A stretch of DNA of 13,950 nt, from contig CAMZKQ010000174.1 in assembly GCA_947311265.1 (NCBI GenBank), forward strand, positions 1 through 13,950, read 5' to 3'. This DNA is from an uncultured Chlorobiota bacterium. Lineage in GTDB: Bacteria; Bacteroidota; Bacteroidia; Bacteroidales; JAADGE01. Below are positions 5,065-13,600 of this stretch, piece by piece. Positions within the stretch are counted from its first letter, which is position 1; every line of letters starts with the position of its first letter. The notes under the pieces were generated by a model. The model saw only the letters and a list, made by a program, of their open reading frames with translations, was not told the origin of the DNA and made no database searches. The position numbers and the translations under genes are program-made.

Positions 5065-7683
5065 TTAAAAGCCAATGCCACCAGAACGTTTTATTGCGTC
5101 GTCGCTTACAATTGACCTTATATCTTCAACAGTAATTGTTGCTTGTGCTTTTTTAGTTCGTAACTTTGCATCAAGCGATGCCATGCGTAGGTGCTGATTA
5201 CGGATTGCAGCTTCTATTATTTTTCGTACTCGCCTTGCATTTCCAAAATATTTATCTCTTTTTTTATGTAAATCTTCGAGGTAGCTGGTTAAAAATTCTT
5301 CTGCTTTAGCATCTGGTTTTAATTTTTCTTCTTGAAGCATGAAGTTGGCAATTTTTAGCAAGGTTGCAGCACCATAATCTTTAAAGTGCATCGTTTTATC
5401 AAAACGGGATTTTAGTCCGGGGTTGGAACGTAGGAAATTATCCATATTATCGGGGTAACCTGCTACAATTACGGCAAATTTACCTCGTTTGTCTTCCATG
5501 TTTTTAAGGATTACTTCAATGGCTTCTTTTCCGTAGCTATTTTGCCCACCTTCGGAGAGTGCGTATGCCTCATCAATAAAGAGGACACCACCGCTTGCTT
5601 CGTCAATTTTTTCCTTTGTTTTTAAGGCAGTTTGCCCTACAAATCCGGCAACTAGCCCATCACGCCCAGTTTCTACTATATGTCCTTTTTCGAGTAAGCC
5701 AAGGGCTTTATATATTTTGCCCATAATGCGGGCAACAGTTGTTCTTCCTGTGCCGGGGTTGCCAGTAAATACGGTGTGCATCGAAAATTTATTCAATACA
5801 TCTTTCCCGCTTTCTCTATAATATCGTACAAGTTTTATCAATTCATTGACGTTATTTTTGATATTATTTAGCCCCACTAGCGAGTTTAGCTCGGCTACGG
5901 TTTCTTTCAGCAGTTGTTCATCAACAGGAATATCGGCTGCTCTTTCGCTTTCTAGATGTACAATTTTCTCTACATCTTCTTTTGTAATTGTAGATAGTTG
6001 TTCGTTGGTCAATGCCCTAATGTCCTCACTTTTCATTAGCCGAAGCCCCATATTCATTTTTCCTTCATCAACTAGGGAGTAGGCATATCGCCCATTTCCA
6101 AAGGTTCTGCCTCTGTTTCTGTAGGCCTCTATTAAGGTTTTATTTAGGAATGTTTTTGCTGCTGGGGTAAGTTTTACCGACCGCTTTACTGCTGCATATT
6201 GTGCTATTTCTAAAAGTTCTTGTGGGATATAATCGTCGAATTTAAAGTGGTATTTTATTCGAGATTTTAGCCCGGGGTTAGATTTTATCATATAATTGGT
6301 TTCCTTAGGATAGCCGGCCAACATTATGGCTAAATCGCCCTCTCCGTCGGACATTTCTTTTACGATAACTTCTAAAACTTCCTTACCAAAATCTTTTTTA
6401 TCTTCTTTGGAACGCACAAGCATATAGGCCTCGTCGATAAATAAAATCCCTCCACGAGCCTCTTCAATGGCTTCTTTTACTTTTGGGGCAGTTTGCCCAA
6501 TAAATTCACCGACCAAGTCCGACCTGTCCACTTCGTGTACATGCCCTTTTGAGAGTAAACCCATTTTCTGGTAAATTTTGCCGAGTAATTTTACAACTGT
6601 GGTTTTTCCTGTTCCTGGATTACCTGTAAATACCGAGTGTAAGCTAATATCTTCGTTATCATCAAAGCCTTTTTCTTTTCTTATTTTAAGGAAATCGAGG
6701 TAACTTACATGGTCTTTAATTTTTTGTTTTATGCTATTGAGCCCAATAAGCTCGTTAAGCCTTGCCATTACTTGTTCTAGCGACTCGTCTTTTTCGCCAT
6801 CTTCCAGCACCGTTTGCTGAATTGCCGTTTTTGTAGCAGTAGAAACGGGGTTTTTCCCTTCTTGATTTTTTGCCCCCATAGTAAATTCGGTGGCTGCCAC
6901 TAGGGTATCCATAAAGACAATTTCCACGGAATATTGGTCGTCTTTCCAAGAGCCAGGGTCGTTGTTTCCCCAGCCTCTGTCGTAGGTGAAAATTTTTCCT
7001 TTATTCCCTTTTTCTATAGCTCGTAGAGTTTCAACTTGTGCTTTGTGCTGCCCTGCATCGTCATAAAAGTTTATAAAGAACTCTAAATTCCACGCCTTAT
7101 TTGTTTTGGGTTTCAACGAAAACTCAACCCAGATATATTTTGTTTTTTTCTGGTTAAAAGTCGTTAGGTATTTCCTATTTTCTGGCTTTATATTCCAAGC
7201 ATCTGATTTTCCTGTATAGAGTTTTACATCAACGACTTCAAAGTAAGGGTTTGAGCCTGTGGTTACTCTGCCTATGTCTTCGATAAAAAATTTATTTGAG
7301 CCTACAAATTTGCCATCAATGTATGCCTCGGCAACGTAAGAACCTTTTTTCCAGAAGCCTCCAACTTCATCAACACCCCAGCTTTCGTAAATATTTACAA
7401 CATTTTGAGTTTTGCTTATTTTGTGGTCGCTTTCTAGGTTACAAATTTCTTTTCGGTCTTTTTTAGAAACATCAAAAATTTTCATTGCACATTTTGCCTC
7501 CCACTCTTCTTCATCAAAGAGTTTGTTGTAAAAAGCAAACTGCATGCGGATATATGAGACTTCGCTTTTGTCAAAAACGCGCCTAAATTTTTTTGTAGAG
7601 TTAGCCATCCATTCTGCCGATGAATATACTTTCATCGACTTAAATTTATATGGGTTGCCGTATTTATAATTTTCTTTTGCCAT
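5065..7683 (-). CDS. Double AAA+ ATPase, CbxX/CfxQ (SpoVK-like), with duplicated N-terminal domain
   Basis: An 872-residue cytoplasmic ATPase with two CbxX/CfxQ-type AAA+ modules, related to the remodelling ATPases CbbX, SpoVK and EccA. Module 1: Walker A GNPGTGKT at 354-361, Walker B ILFIDEAY at 413-420, NPGLKSR at 469-475 with a putative arginine finger, sensor-2-like GNGR at 529-532. Module 2: GNPGTGRT at 641-648, LFIDEAY at 701-707, NPGLKSR at 754-760, GNARR at 814-818. The Walker A lysine of module 2 is replaced by Arg647 (codon AGA), which should weaken its ATPase activity. Residues 1-275 contain two similar beta-rich units (about 43-136 and 182-270), each with a YI..(Q/E)F start, a GxW near the end and a closing F strand. 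A linker at 276-300 leads into module 1. It is the first gene of a three-gene operon; the target is unknown. Confidence 0.92.
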   Translation of the reverse strand: MAKENYKYGNPYKFKSMKVYSSAEWMANSTKKFRRVFDKSEVSYIRMQFAFYNKLFDEEEWEAKCAMKIFDVSKKDRKEICNLESDHKISKTQNVVNIYESWGVDEVGGFWKKGSYVAEAYIDGKFVGSNKFFIEDIGRVTTGSNPYFEVVDVKLYTGKSDAWNIKPENRKYLTTFNQKKTKYIWVEFSLKPKTNKAWNLEFFINFYDDAGQHKAQVETLRAIEKGNKGKIFTYDRGWGNNDPGSWKDDQYSVEIVFMDTLVAATEFTMGAKNQEGKNPVSTATKTAIQQTVLEDGEKDESLEQVMARLNELIGLNSIKQKIKDHVSYLDFLKIRKEKGFDDNEDISLHSVFTGNPGTGKTTVVKLLGKIYQKMGLLSKGHVHEVDRSDLVGEFIGQTAPKVKEAIEEARGGILFIDEAYMLVRSKEDKKDFGKEVLEVIVKEMSDGEGDLAIMLAGYPKETNYMIKSNPGLKSRIKYHFKFDDYIPQELLEIAQYAAVKRSVKLTPAAKTFLNKTLIEAYRNRGRTFGNGRYAYSLVDEGKMNMGLRLMKSEDIRALTNEQLSTITKEDVEKIVHLESERAADIPVDEQLLKETVAELNSLVGLNNIKNNVNELIKLVRYYRESGKDVLNKFSMHTVFTGNPGTGRTTVARIMGKIYKALGLLEKGHIVETGRDGLVAGFVGQTALKTKEKIDEASGGVLFIDEAYALSEGGQNSYGKEAIEVILKNMEDKRGKFAVIVAGYPDNMDNFLRSNPGLKSRFDKTMHFKDYGAATLLKIANFMLQEEKLKPDAKAEEFLTSYLEDLHKKRDKYFGNARRVRKIIEAAIRNQHLRMASLDAKLRTKKAQATITVEDIRSIVSDDAIKRSGGIGF

Positions 7684-7895
7684 AGTGTTCTTTTTGTTAC
7701 CTCATTGCTTACTAACTATTTAGGGTTAGCCTGTTAGGATAGCATAAATTAAGCATCAAAATAAAATTCTTATTGTATTGCAGTATCTGCAATTTTAGTT
7801 TTGCTAATATTAAATAAAACTCCAAAAGTATTATTTTTATTGCAAATTAAACTAGTTGGCAAATTTATATAAATTTTGTTATTTTAAGATAGCTT
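7684..7895. other. A/T-rich intergenic region upstream of the AAA+ gene
   Basis: About 210 bases without a gene. It contains a perfect hairpin, ATTGCAG (7777-7783) and CTGCAAT (7787-7793) around TAT, roughly 95-110 nt before the AAA+ start codon. On the minus strand TATTTTG follows some 15 nt further on, but no full TAnnTTTG promoter was found. The hairpin may be a weak end signal of the upstream kinase transcript or a regulatory site for the AAA+ operon. Confidence 0.4.
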
Positions 7896-8420
7896 TTAGT
7901 ATAAATTTTCTATATTTTTTTGATTTCCTTTAATATACGCAATCGCTTGCTTAAGCCTTGCCTCTCCCTTTTTATCAATAATTTTAAAGTTACATTTTGA
8001 GTCCTGAAGTGCTTTAAGGTATTTTTTATATAAATACGTCCTTTTTTTTCCAGCATTTTCTCGCACCCCATCTTTTACCCAAGGCAAGTTGGGCTTACAC
8101 AAGAGGTACAGGTAATCCTGTCGGATATAATTTGTATCTTTCAAAAAATTGGGCACCTGAAAAAAGCATTCCTGAAACCATACTTTTGTAATTATTAAAC
8201 CGGTATCAAAAAATATTTTATCTTCCGTATAGTGTTTTTGGAGTTCAGTTTTTTGCACATTTGCAATATGCAATACATCTTTATAAGTGTAGTTTCTAGC
8301 TAGGTTTTCTACATATTTTCTGGCATATTCTTCTATATATTTCCCTTGGAAATATTGGGCAAGGGCCTTTCCTAATGTTGATTTTCCAGAGGACTCTGCC
8401 CCTGTTAAAATTATTTTCAT
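7896..8420 (-). CDS. NadR-type ribosylnicotinamide kinase-like P-loop protein
   Basis: A 174-residue P-loop kinase matching the C-terminal (kinase) domain of NadR as a stand-alone protein. That domain phosphorylates nicotinamide riboside to nicotinamide mononucleotide in NAD salvage. Seen: Walker A GAESSGKST at 7-15 (Lys13); the EYARKYVE segment at 31-38; FDTGLIITKVW at 71-81 with Asp72 in the position of the substrate/Mg2+ aspartate; and the lid-like PWVKDGVRENAGKKR at 113-127. The DNA-binding and NMN-adenylyltransferase domains of full NadR are absent. In Bacteroidota such stand-alone domains are common, often near pnuC or thiamine genes, which are not present here. It lies 74 nt after etfA, beyond a terminator-like hairpin. 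The exact substrate is not provable from sequence. Confidence 0.85.
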   Translation of the reverse strand: MKIILTGAESSGKSTLGKALAQYFQGKYIEEYARKYVENLARNYTYKDVLHIANVQKTELQKHYTEDKIFFDTGLIITKVWFQECFFQVPNFLKDTNYIRQDYLYLLCKPNLPWVKDGVRENAGKKRTYLYKKYLKALQDSKCNFKIIDKKGEARLKQAIAYIKGNQKNIENLY

Positions 8421-8438
8421 AATATGGGTGTATCGAAA

Positions 8439-8475
8439 AACAAAATACCTGATAAAACTTACCAGGCATTTTGTT
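8439..8475 (-). terminator. Probable terminator after etfA
   Basis: AACAAAAT plus CCTG (8439-8446, 8448-8451) pairs with CAGG plus ATTTTGTT (8463-8466, 8468-8475). This makes a 12-pair stem with one internal mismatch and an 11-nt loop. On the minus strand it is followed by a T-rich stretch. It lies 19 nt beyond the etfA stop and could end or reduce transcription into the kinase gene. Confidence 0.65.
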
Positions 8476-8494
8476 ACGAACTATTTTATTAAAT

Positions 8495-9466
8495 CTAACT
8501 ATTTGCCTTAAAGGCTTTTAGGGCTTCATTTAGTTTTGGCACAACGTCAAAAGCATCGCCTACGATACCATAATCTGCGGCCTCGAAAAACGGTGCATCA
8601 GCATCAGTATTAATCACAACAATTACTTTCGAGCTATTTACACCTGCAAGGTGCTGAATTGCCCCTGAAATCCCTACGGCAATATATAAATTAGGGGCAA
8701 CTACCTTTCCTGTTTGCCCCACATGCTCGGAATGTGGTCGCCAATCCAGGTCAGAAACTGGGCGAGAGCAACAGGTTGTACCGCCTAAAATATCTGCCAT
8801 TTCTTCAATCATTCCCCAGTTTTCGGGGCCTTTTAGCCCTCGTCCTGCCGAAACAAGAATTTCGGCATCGTTTACCGATAGTTTTTCCGAGGCTTTTACT
8901 AAATCTGTAACTTTTACAGCTCCTGCGTTAGCAGGGATTTCGGCATCGAAATTTTCTTCGCTAATGGCTACGGGCTGCTCTATTAATTTGAACGAATTTT
9001 GCGTTAGTGTAATCACTTTTACTGCGGATTCTATTACAAAATCGGCAAATGCTTTGCCCGAGTAGGCTCTTTTTCTAACGGTAAATGGTGCATTGGTGGG
9101 TAACTGCATTGCTCCTGTTGCTAGCCCTGCATCTAGCCGAACGGCTACTCTGGGTGCGATAGCTTCACCCGTAGGGTTATTGCCAAAGATTACAACTTCT
9201 GCATTTTGTGCAATCGCTACTTTTGCTACTGTTGCCCCATAGGCTTGTGCCGAAAATCCTGAAAAGGCAGCCTCATCTATAGTTATCATTTTTTCGATGC
9301 CATAGTTGGCTAATTTTTCTAGCTCGCCATCGGCTAATTTGCCTACGGTAACGGCTATTGCCGAACTGTTTAAAAGTGCGGCAGTGGCTTTTGCATAAGA
9401 TGCAAGTTCGAATGCTGATTTTTTAAACGCTCCATTCCAATTTTCTGTATATACTAAAACTGACAT
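8495..9466 (-). CDS. etfA: Electron transfer flavoprotein, alpha subunit
   Basis: The 323-residue alpha subunit of electron transfer flavoprotein, which carries FAD and passes electrons from acyl-CoA and related dehydrogenases to the quinone pool or another acceptor. The C-terminal FAD domain is complete: SRPVSDLDW at 234-242, HVGQTGKVVAPNLYIAVGISGAIQH at about 248-272, and the final NTDADAPFFEAADYGIVGD at 286-304. The N-terminal domain has the usual GNNPTGEAIAPRVAVRLD segment (95-112). Length and order (beta then alpha) are standard. It follows etfB by 65 nt and shares its promoter. No acyl-CoA dehydrogenase or ETF-quinone oxidoreductase gene is in the window. The ATG at 9464-9466 begins directly with the first strand. 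Confidence 0.97.
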   Translation of the reverse strand: MSVLVYTENWNGAFKKSAFELASYAKATAALLNSSAIAVTVGKLADGELEKLANYGIEKMITIDEAAFSGFSAQAYGATVAKVAIAQNAEVVIFGNNPTGEAIAPRVAVRLDAGLATGAMQLPTNAPFTVRKRAYSGKAFADFVIESAVKVITLTQNSFKLIEQPVAISEENFDAEIPANAGAVKVTDLVKASEKLSVNDAEILVSAGRGLKGPENWGMIEEMADILGGTTCCSRPVSDLDWRPHSEHVGQTGKVVAPNLYIAVGISGAIQHLAGVNSSKVIVVINTDADAPFFEAADYGIVGDAFDVVPKLNEALKAFKANS

Positions 9467-9531
9467 ATCTTTTTCTTTTGATGGTTATAAGTACTATTAA
9501 TTTTTGCTTTTAGCAAAATAAATATTTGAGT

Positions 9532-10275
9532 TTAAATGGCTTTTGCTTCTTCATGAAGTAAGCGTACCAGCTCGTTGATATTATCTGGGGCTACTAGCTT
9601 GCAAGCAGCTTTTGCTTCTGGCAAGTAGTGTTTTGATGTTTTTGTTTTTTCGGCTTGCTCTACTGCAGGAATTACGGTTAATTTTTTCCTTCGGGCTTGC
9701 ATAATCCCTCTCATATTTGGGATTTTGGGCTCTATAGCAAAGCCTTTTCCTGCACTTATTACTATTGGGAATGTGGCTTCTATAGTTTCTGTTCCGCCAT
9801 CGGTTTCTCTCTCGAGTGTAGCTTTACTACCGTCGGAAGTAATTTTTGAAACCCCTGATACTGATGGTAAGTCCAGCAACTCGCCTACCATTCCTGCCAT
9901 TTGCCCACCATTGTAATCAATGGACTCTTTGCCTGTTACAATAATATCGTATGTACCAGATTTGTACACCGCTGCAATTTGCTTGGCGGTAAACATTGCA
10001 TCTTTGGGGTCGGCATCTACTCGTATGGCATCGTCTGCCCCTATTGCTAGGGCTTTCCGTAGGGTGGCATCGGCTTCTGGCAAGCCAACATTTACTGCCG
10101 TAATGTGTAGGCTGCCTATTTCGGCTTTTAGTTCGAGCAGGCGAGTTAGACCAAGTTCCTCGTATGGCCCCACAATGTATTGAATATCGGTTTTATCAAA
10201 CTGAGTATTATCATCGGTAAATCTAATTTTTGAAGTGGTATCGGGGACGTGCCCAATGCAGATTAATGCTTTCAT
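9532..10275 (-). CDS. etfB: Electron transfer flavoprotein, beta subunit
   Basis: The 247-residue beta subunit of electron transfer flavoprotein, partner of EtfA, which in the conventional complex binds AMP and docks the dehydrogenase. Diagnostic features: the N-terminal ICIGHVPDTTSKIRF strand-loop; ALAIGADDAIRVD at 76-87; the nucleotide-binding region TGKESIDYNGGQMAGMVGELLDLP at about 114-137; and the recognition-loop segment IMQARRKK at 191-198, matching the ETF beta signature. Length is near the family norm. It is the first gene of the etfB-etfA pair and is preceded by the best promoter match in the window (10308-10338). Classical ETF and bifurcating (two-FAD) ETF cannot be told apart with certainty by eye; the absence of fix genes favours neither strongly. 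Confidence 0.96.
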   Translation of the reverse strand: MKALICIGHVPDTTSKIRFTDDNTQFDKTDIQYIVGPYEELGLTRLLELKAEIGSLHITAVNVGLPEADATLRKALAIGADDAIRVDADPKDAMFTAKQIAAVYKSGTYDIIVTGKESIDYNGGQMAGMVGELLDLPSVSGVSKITSDGSKATLERETDGGTETIEATFPIVISAGKGFAIEPKIPNMRGIMQARRKKLTVIPAVEQAEKTKTSKHYLPEAKAACKLVAPDNINELVRLLHEEAKAI

Positions 10276-10307
10276 GGATTTTATTTTTATGGTAAAAATT
10301 TGTTATG

Positions 10308-10338
10308 CAAACATAGTATTTTTTTTAGGATTTTCAAA
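10308..10338 (-). promoter_or_regulatory. Consensus Bacteroidota promoter of etfBA
   Basis: On the minus strand TTTG (10335-10338) is followed after 19 nt by TATGTTTG (10308-10315), an exact match to the TTTG / TAnnTTTG pattern. The predicted start of transcription gives a leader of about 25-30 nt before the etfB ATG. Confidence 0.75.
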
Positions 10339-10380
10339 TTGAAATTTTATAAAATTTTATTTTTTTTTGCAAAAACGACC

Positions 10381-10392
10381 TGTTTTAAAACA
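10381..10392. promoter_or_regulatory. 12-bp perfect palindrome in the divergent promoter region
   Basis: TGTTTTAAAACA is its own reverse complement. It lies upstream of both the etfB promoter and the peptidase -7 element. It may be an operator, but A/T-rich palindromes of this size can occur by chance here. Confidence 0.3.
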
Positions 10393-10531
10393 CAAGTTCG
10401 GTAAAACCGCTATAATTCTAGTTTTTTCTTTTCAGGATTAAATTATGTGCTATTATTAGGTATAGTGATAAAGTTAGCCCATAAAATTTAACTATTTGCC
10501 AAAACCAACTCTGCTTTTTAAGAATTTTTAG

Positions 10532-10539
10532 TACCTTTG
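10532..10539 (+). promoter_or_regulatory. -7 element of the M1 peptidase gene
   Basis: TACCTTTG is an exact TAnnTTTG match, 61 bases before the ATG at 10601, and predicts a leader of about 55 nt. A TTTG occurs upstream but 33 nt away, too far to be the normal -33 box. Confidence 0.5.
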
Positions 10540-10600
10540 CTTTAAAGTTTTAAGCATTTTACATTTCCAAACACACCTATTTTAAACGCCCTTTCGTTCT

Positions 10601-13600
10601 ATGAAACAAACTAAAATTATCCTATTATTTGCTATCCTTTTATCAGCCACAGCCTTAAAAGCACAATACTGGCAACAAAAAGTGGATTATAAAATAAATG
10701 CTACCCTCAACGACACGCTGCATTCGCTCTCGGCATTTCAGGAGATGACTTATACCAACCATTCCCCAAATTCACTCAACGAAATTTACATACTGCTCTA
10801 TGCCAATGCTTTTAGCACTAAAAAGAGCCAGTTTGCCGACCAGCAACGGACTACTTTTAAGAAAGAATTTATCTATTTTAAGGACGAGGATTTGGGCTAC
10901 ATGGACTCCTTAGATTTTAAAATAGATAACAAAAAAGCAAATTGGAATTACGAAGGAGAAACTAAAGAAATTGTAAAAATAACTTTACCAAAGCCCCTAC
11001 TTTCTGGCGAATCTGTAACCATTAGCACAGCTTTTTTTCTAAAATTCCCAAAAGCCGTTTCTCGGCTAGGACACGCTGGGCAAAGCTACCAAGTTACACA
11101 ATGGTTTCCCAAAGCCGCACTATACAACCATAAAGGCTGGCACCTATTACACTATTTAGATAAAGGCGAATTTTTTGCCGATTTTGGCGACTATGATGTA
11201 ACACTTACACTACCCCAAAACTATGTGGTAGGTGCAACGGGCAACCTACAAACGCCATCGGAAATGGCGTGGCTAACTAAAAAATCGGAAGAAAAAATAA
11301 ATTTCCCTATTCAGGCAAGAATGTATAAAGGCAATCCTGATGATTTTAAAGGCAAACCTGCAAAAGTACAAACTAAAAAAGATAGCCCCAAAACACCATC
11401 ATCAAAACAACTAAAAACAATTCGCTACACGCAAAAAAACGTGATAGATTTTGCATGGTTTGCCGATAAAGATTACTACGTGAGAAAAGGCAGCGTAAAA
11501 TTACCACACTCAGGCAGAACCGTTACCACTTGGAGCATGTTTACCTATGATTTTCTCTCCGGTTTTGAAAATAGCATCGAAGCCATAGACTCTTCGCTTT
11601 ACTACTACTCCAAATTTACCGGCGATTACCCCTTCGATAATTGCACCGCAGTAAGTGGCCCCATGAGTGCAGGTGGCGGTATGGAGTACCCTACAATTAC
11701 AATTATTTCGGTAAAAAATGATGTACAGCAGGTTATCATTCACGAAGTTGGGCACAATTGGTTTCAAGGCATTTTGGCTAGCAACGAACGCCGATATGCG
11801 TGGATGGACGAAGGCATAAACTCGTTTTACGACCGTAGAATTGGCGAAATATTAAATACCCACAAGGATTTCTCCCCACACAGCAACCACACCCATTTTG
11901 AAGCAACCAACCTTAACGACAAATCGCTAGCCCCCGACGGGATGAAAATAATGTACCGCCTAATGGCCTCCAAAGAATACGACCAGCCCTTAAACCTATC
12001 GTCTGCACATTACTGCTCGGTAAATTATGGGGGCATTGTGTACGGAAAAGGCTCATATATTTTAGAGCATTTGGCACGCTACCTAGGGGCTGAAAAGTTT
12101 GATAAAGTAATGGCTACCTACTACGAAAAATGGAAATTTAAACACCCTTATCCGCAGGATTTGCAAGACGTATTTATTAAGCAAACTGGCGACTCCTTAA
12201 ATTGGCTTTTCAACGACTTGGTAAATACCCCCCGGAAAAATGACTACGCTATCCGTAAAGTTAAGAATAAAAAATCCGCAGACTCTATTTTTGTAACCAT
12301 CAAAAACAAAGGCAAAATACCCGCCCCTTTTACTATCGGTTTTGTAGATAAAACAGGCAAATACGATTACATTTGGGCAGAAGGATTTTATGGTAAAAAA
12401 ACAATTGCATTGCCCAAACAAGCCTATCATAAAATTGGGCTAAATGCCGAGCAATCTTTGTTCGATGTAAATATGAAAAATAATTTCTCTAAAAAATTAG
12501 GCTTTTCGCCGCTTAAAATAAAACTGGGGTACACCACAAAACACGCAGAAAAAAACAGCCTACTTTGGCTGCCAATTATTGGTGTAAATAAGCACGATGG
12601 CTTTATGGCAGGCGTAATGCTTTACAATTTATTCCTCCCGAAAAGGCGTTTTGAATACCTAGTTGCCCCAATGTATGGGGTAAGAAGCAACGCTTTGGCA
12701 GGATTTGCCGACCTACGTTTAAACTTCTTTCCCTACTCCGAAAAGCGAAGGCTAAAACTGCAATGGGGCATAAAAGCCAAAAAATATGCTTACAATAAAG
12801 TTGATAAGCAAAGTTTAGGTTTTACTAAAATAGAGCCTTCAGTGCGTTTTGAGTTCCGAAACAAACCCCTTTCAGGCTTTAACCACAATGCTCTTAGTTT
12901 TCGAGGGATTATAATTAACGAAGAAGTGGCGACCTTCTCTAACGGTGCGTTTAAATACGGCAATAATCCCACATCAATACACGAATTAAAATACGAATTT
13001 GAAAGGCTAAAACCCCTTAATAATCAATCCTTTAAAATCAGCCTTCAGCATATTGACATGGTAAATACCGCAGAATTTATTACCAAAGTTTTTGCAGAAT
13101 ATAAAATTCATATCCCTTACAAATGGAGAAATTCGGGGCTAAATATCCGTGTTTTTGGTGGCGATGTGCAAAAAAATATTTTCAAAGAAAGTACAATTAA
13201 CCGCTATGATTTCGGCATTGGGGCAGGCAGCTACACCGATTACACTTACGACAATACTTACTTTGGACGAGGGGCAACTTCGGGCTTTTCTGCGGCACAG
13301 ATTTTCATTAAAGATGCAGGGCTAAAAGTACCGTATAACTTACAGGTTTCTAAGCTTGCAGCACTCAATTTAGCCAGCTCGTTGCCCGGACGTTTTCCGG
13401 TAAAGTTATATTTTGATATTGCTTTACACAAAACCAGTACAACCACTTTTAACAACAGTTTTTCTGGTGGCATCAAATTTACAGCATTTAACGAAGGCTT
13501 AGAAATTTATTTTCCTATAATTAATTCGTCAGATATTCGTGCCTACCAAAAGCTATACGACATAAAATATTATCAGCAAATTACGTTTTTAATTGATTTT

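Larger units (their letters stand above)
10276..10600. other. Divergent promoter region between etfB and the M1 peptidase gene
   Basis: About 325 A/T-rich bases with no gene, between two divergently transcribed units. It holds the etfB promoter, a -7-like element for the peptidase gene, a 12-bp perfect palindrome (TGTTTTAAAACA, 10381-10392) and the short hairpin CGGT-AAA-ACCG just after it. The palindrome sits near the middle and could be a shared operator; no regulator is identified. Confidence 0.6.

Noticed and set aside
7712..7729. CTAAC/GTTAG inverted pair upstream of the AAA+ gene
   Set aside because: Only five pairs with an 8-nt loop and no T-run; not distinguishable from chance in this A/T-rich interval.
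11510..11767. Minus-strand open frame of 85 residues
   Set aside because: It is antisense to the catalytic core of the M1 peptidase (including the zinc motif) and shows no domain features.
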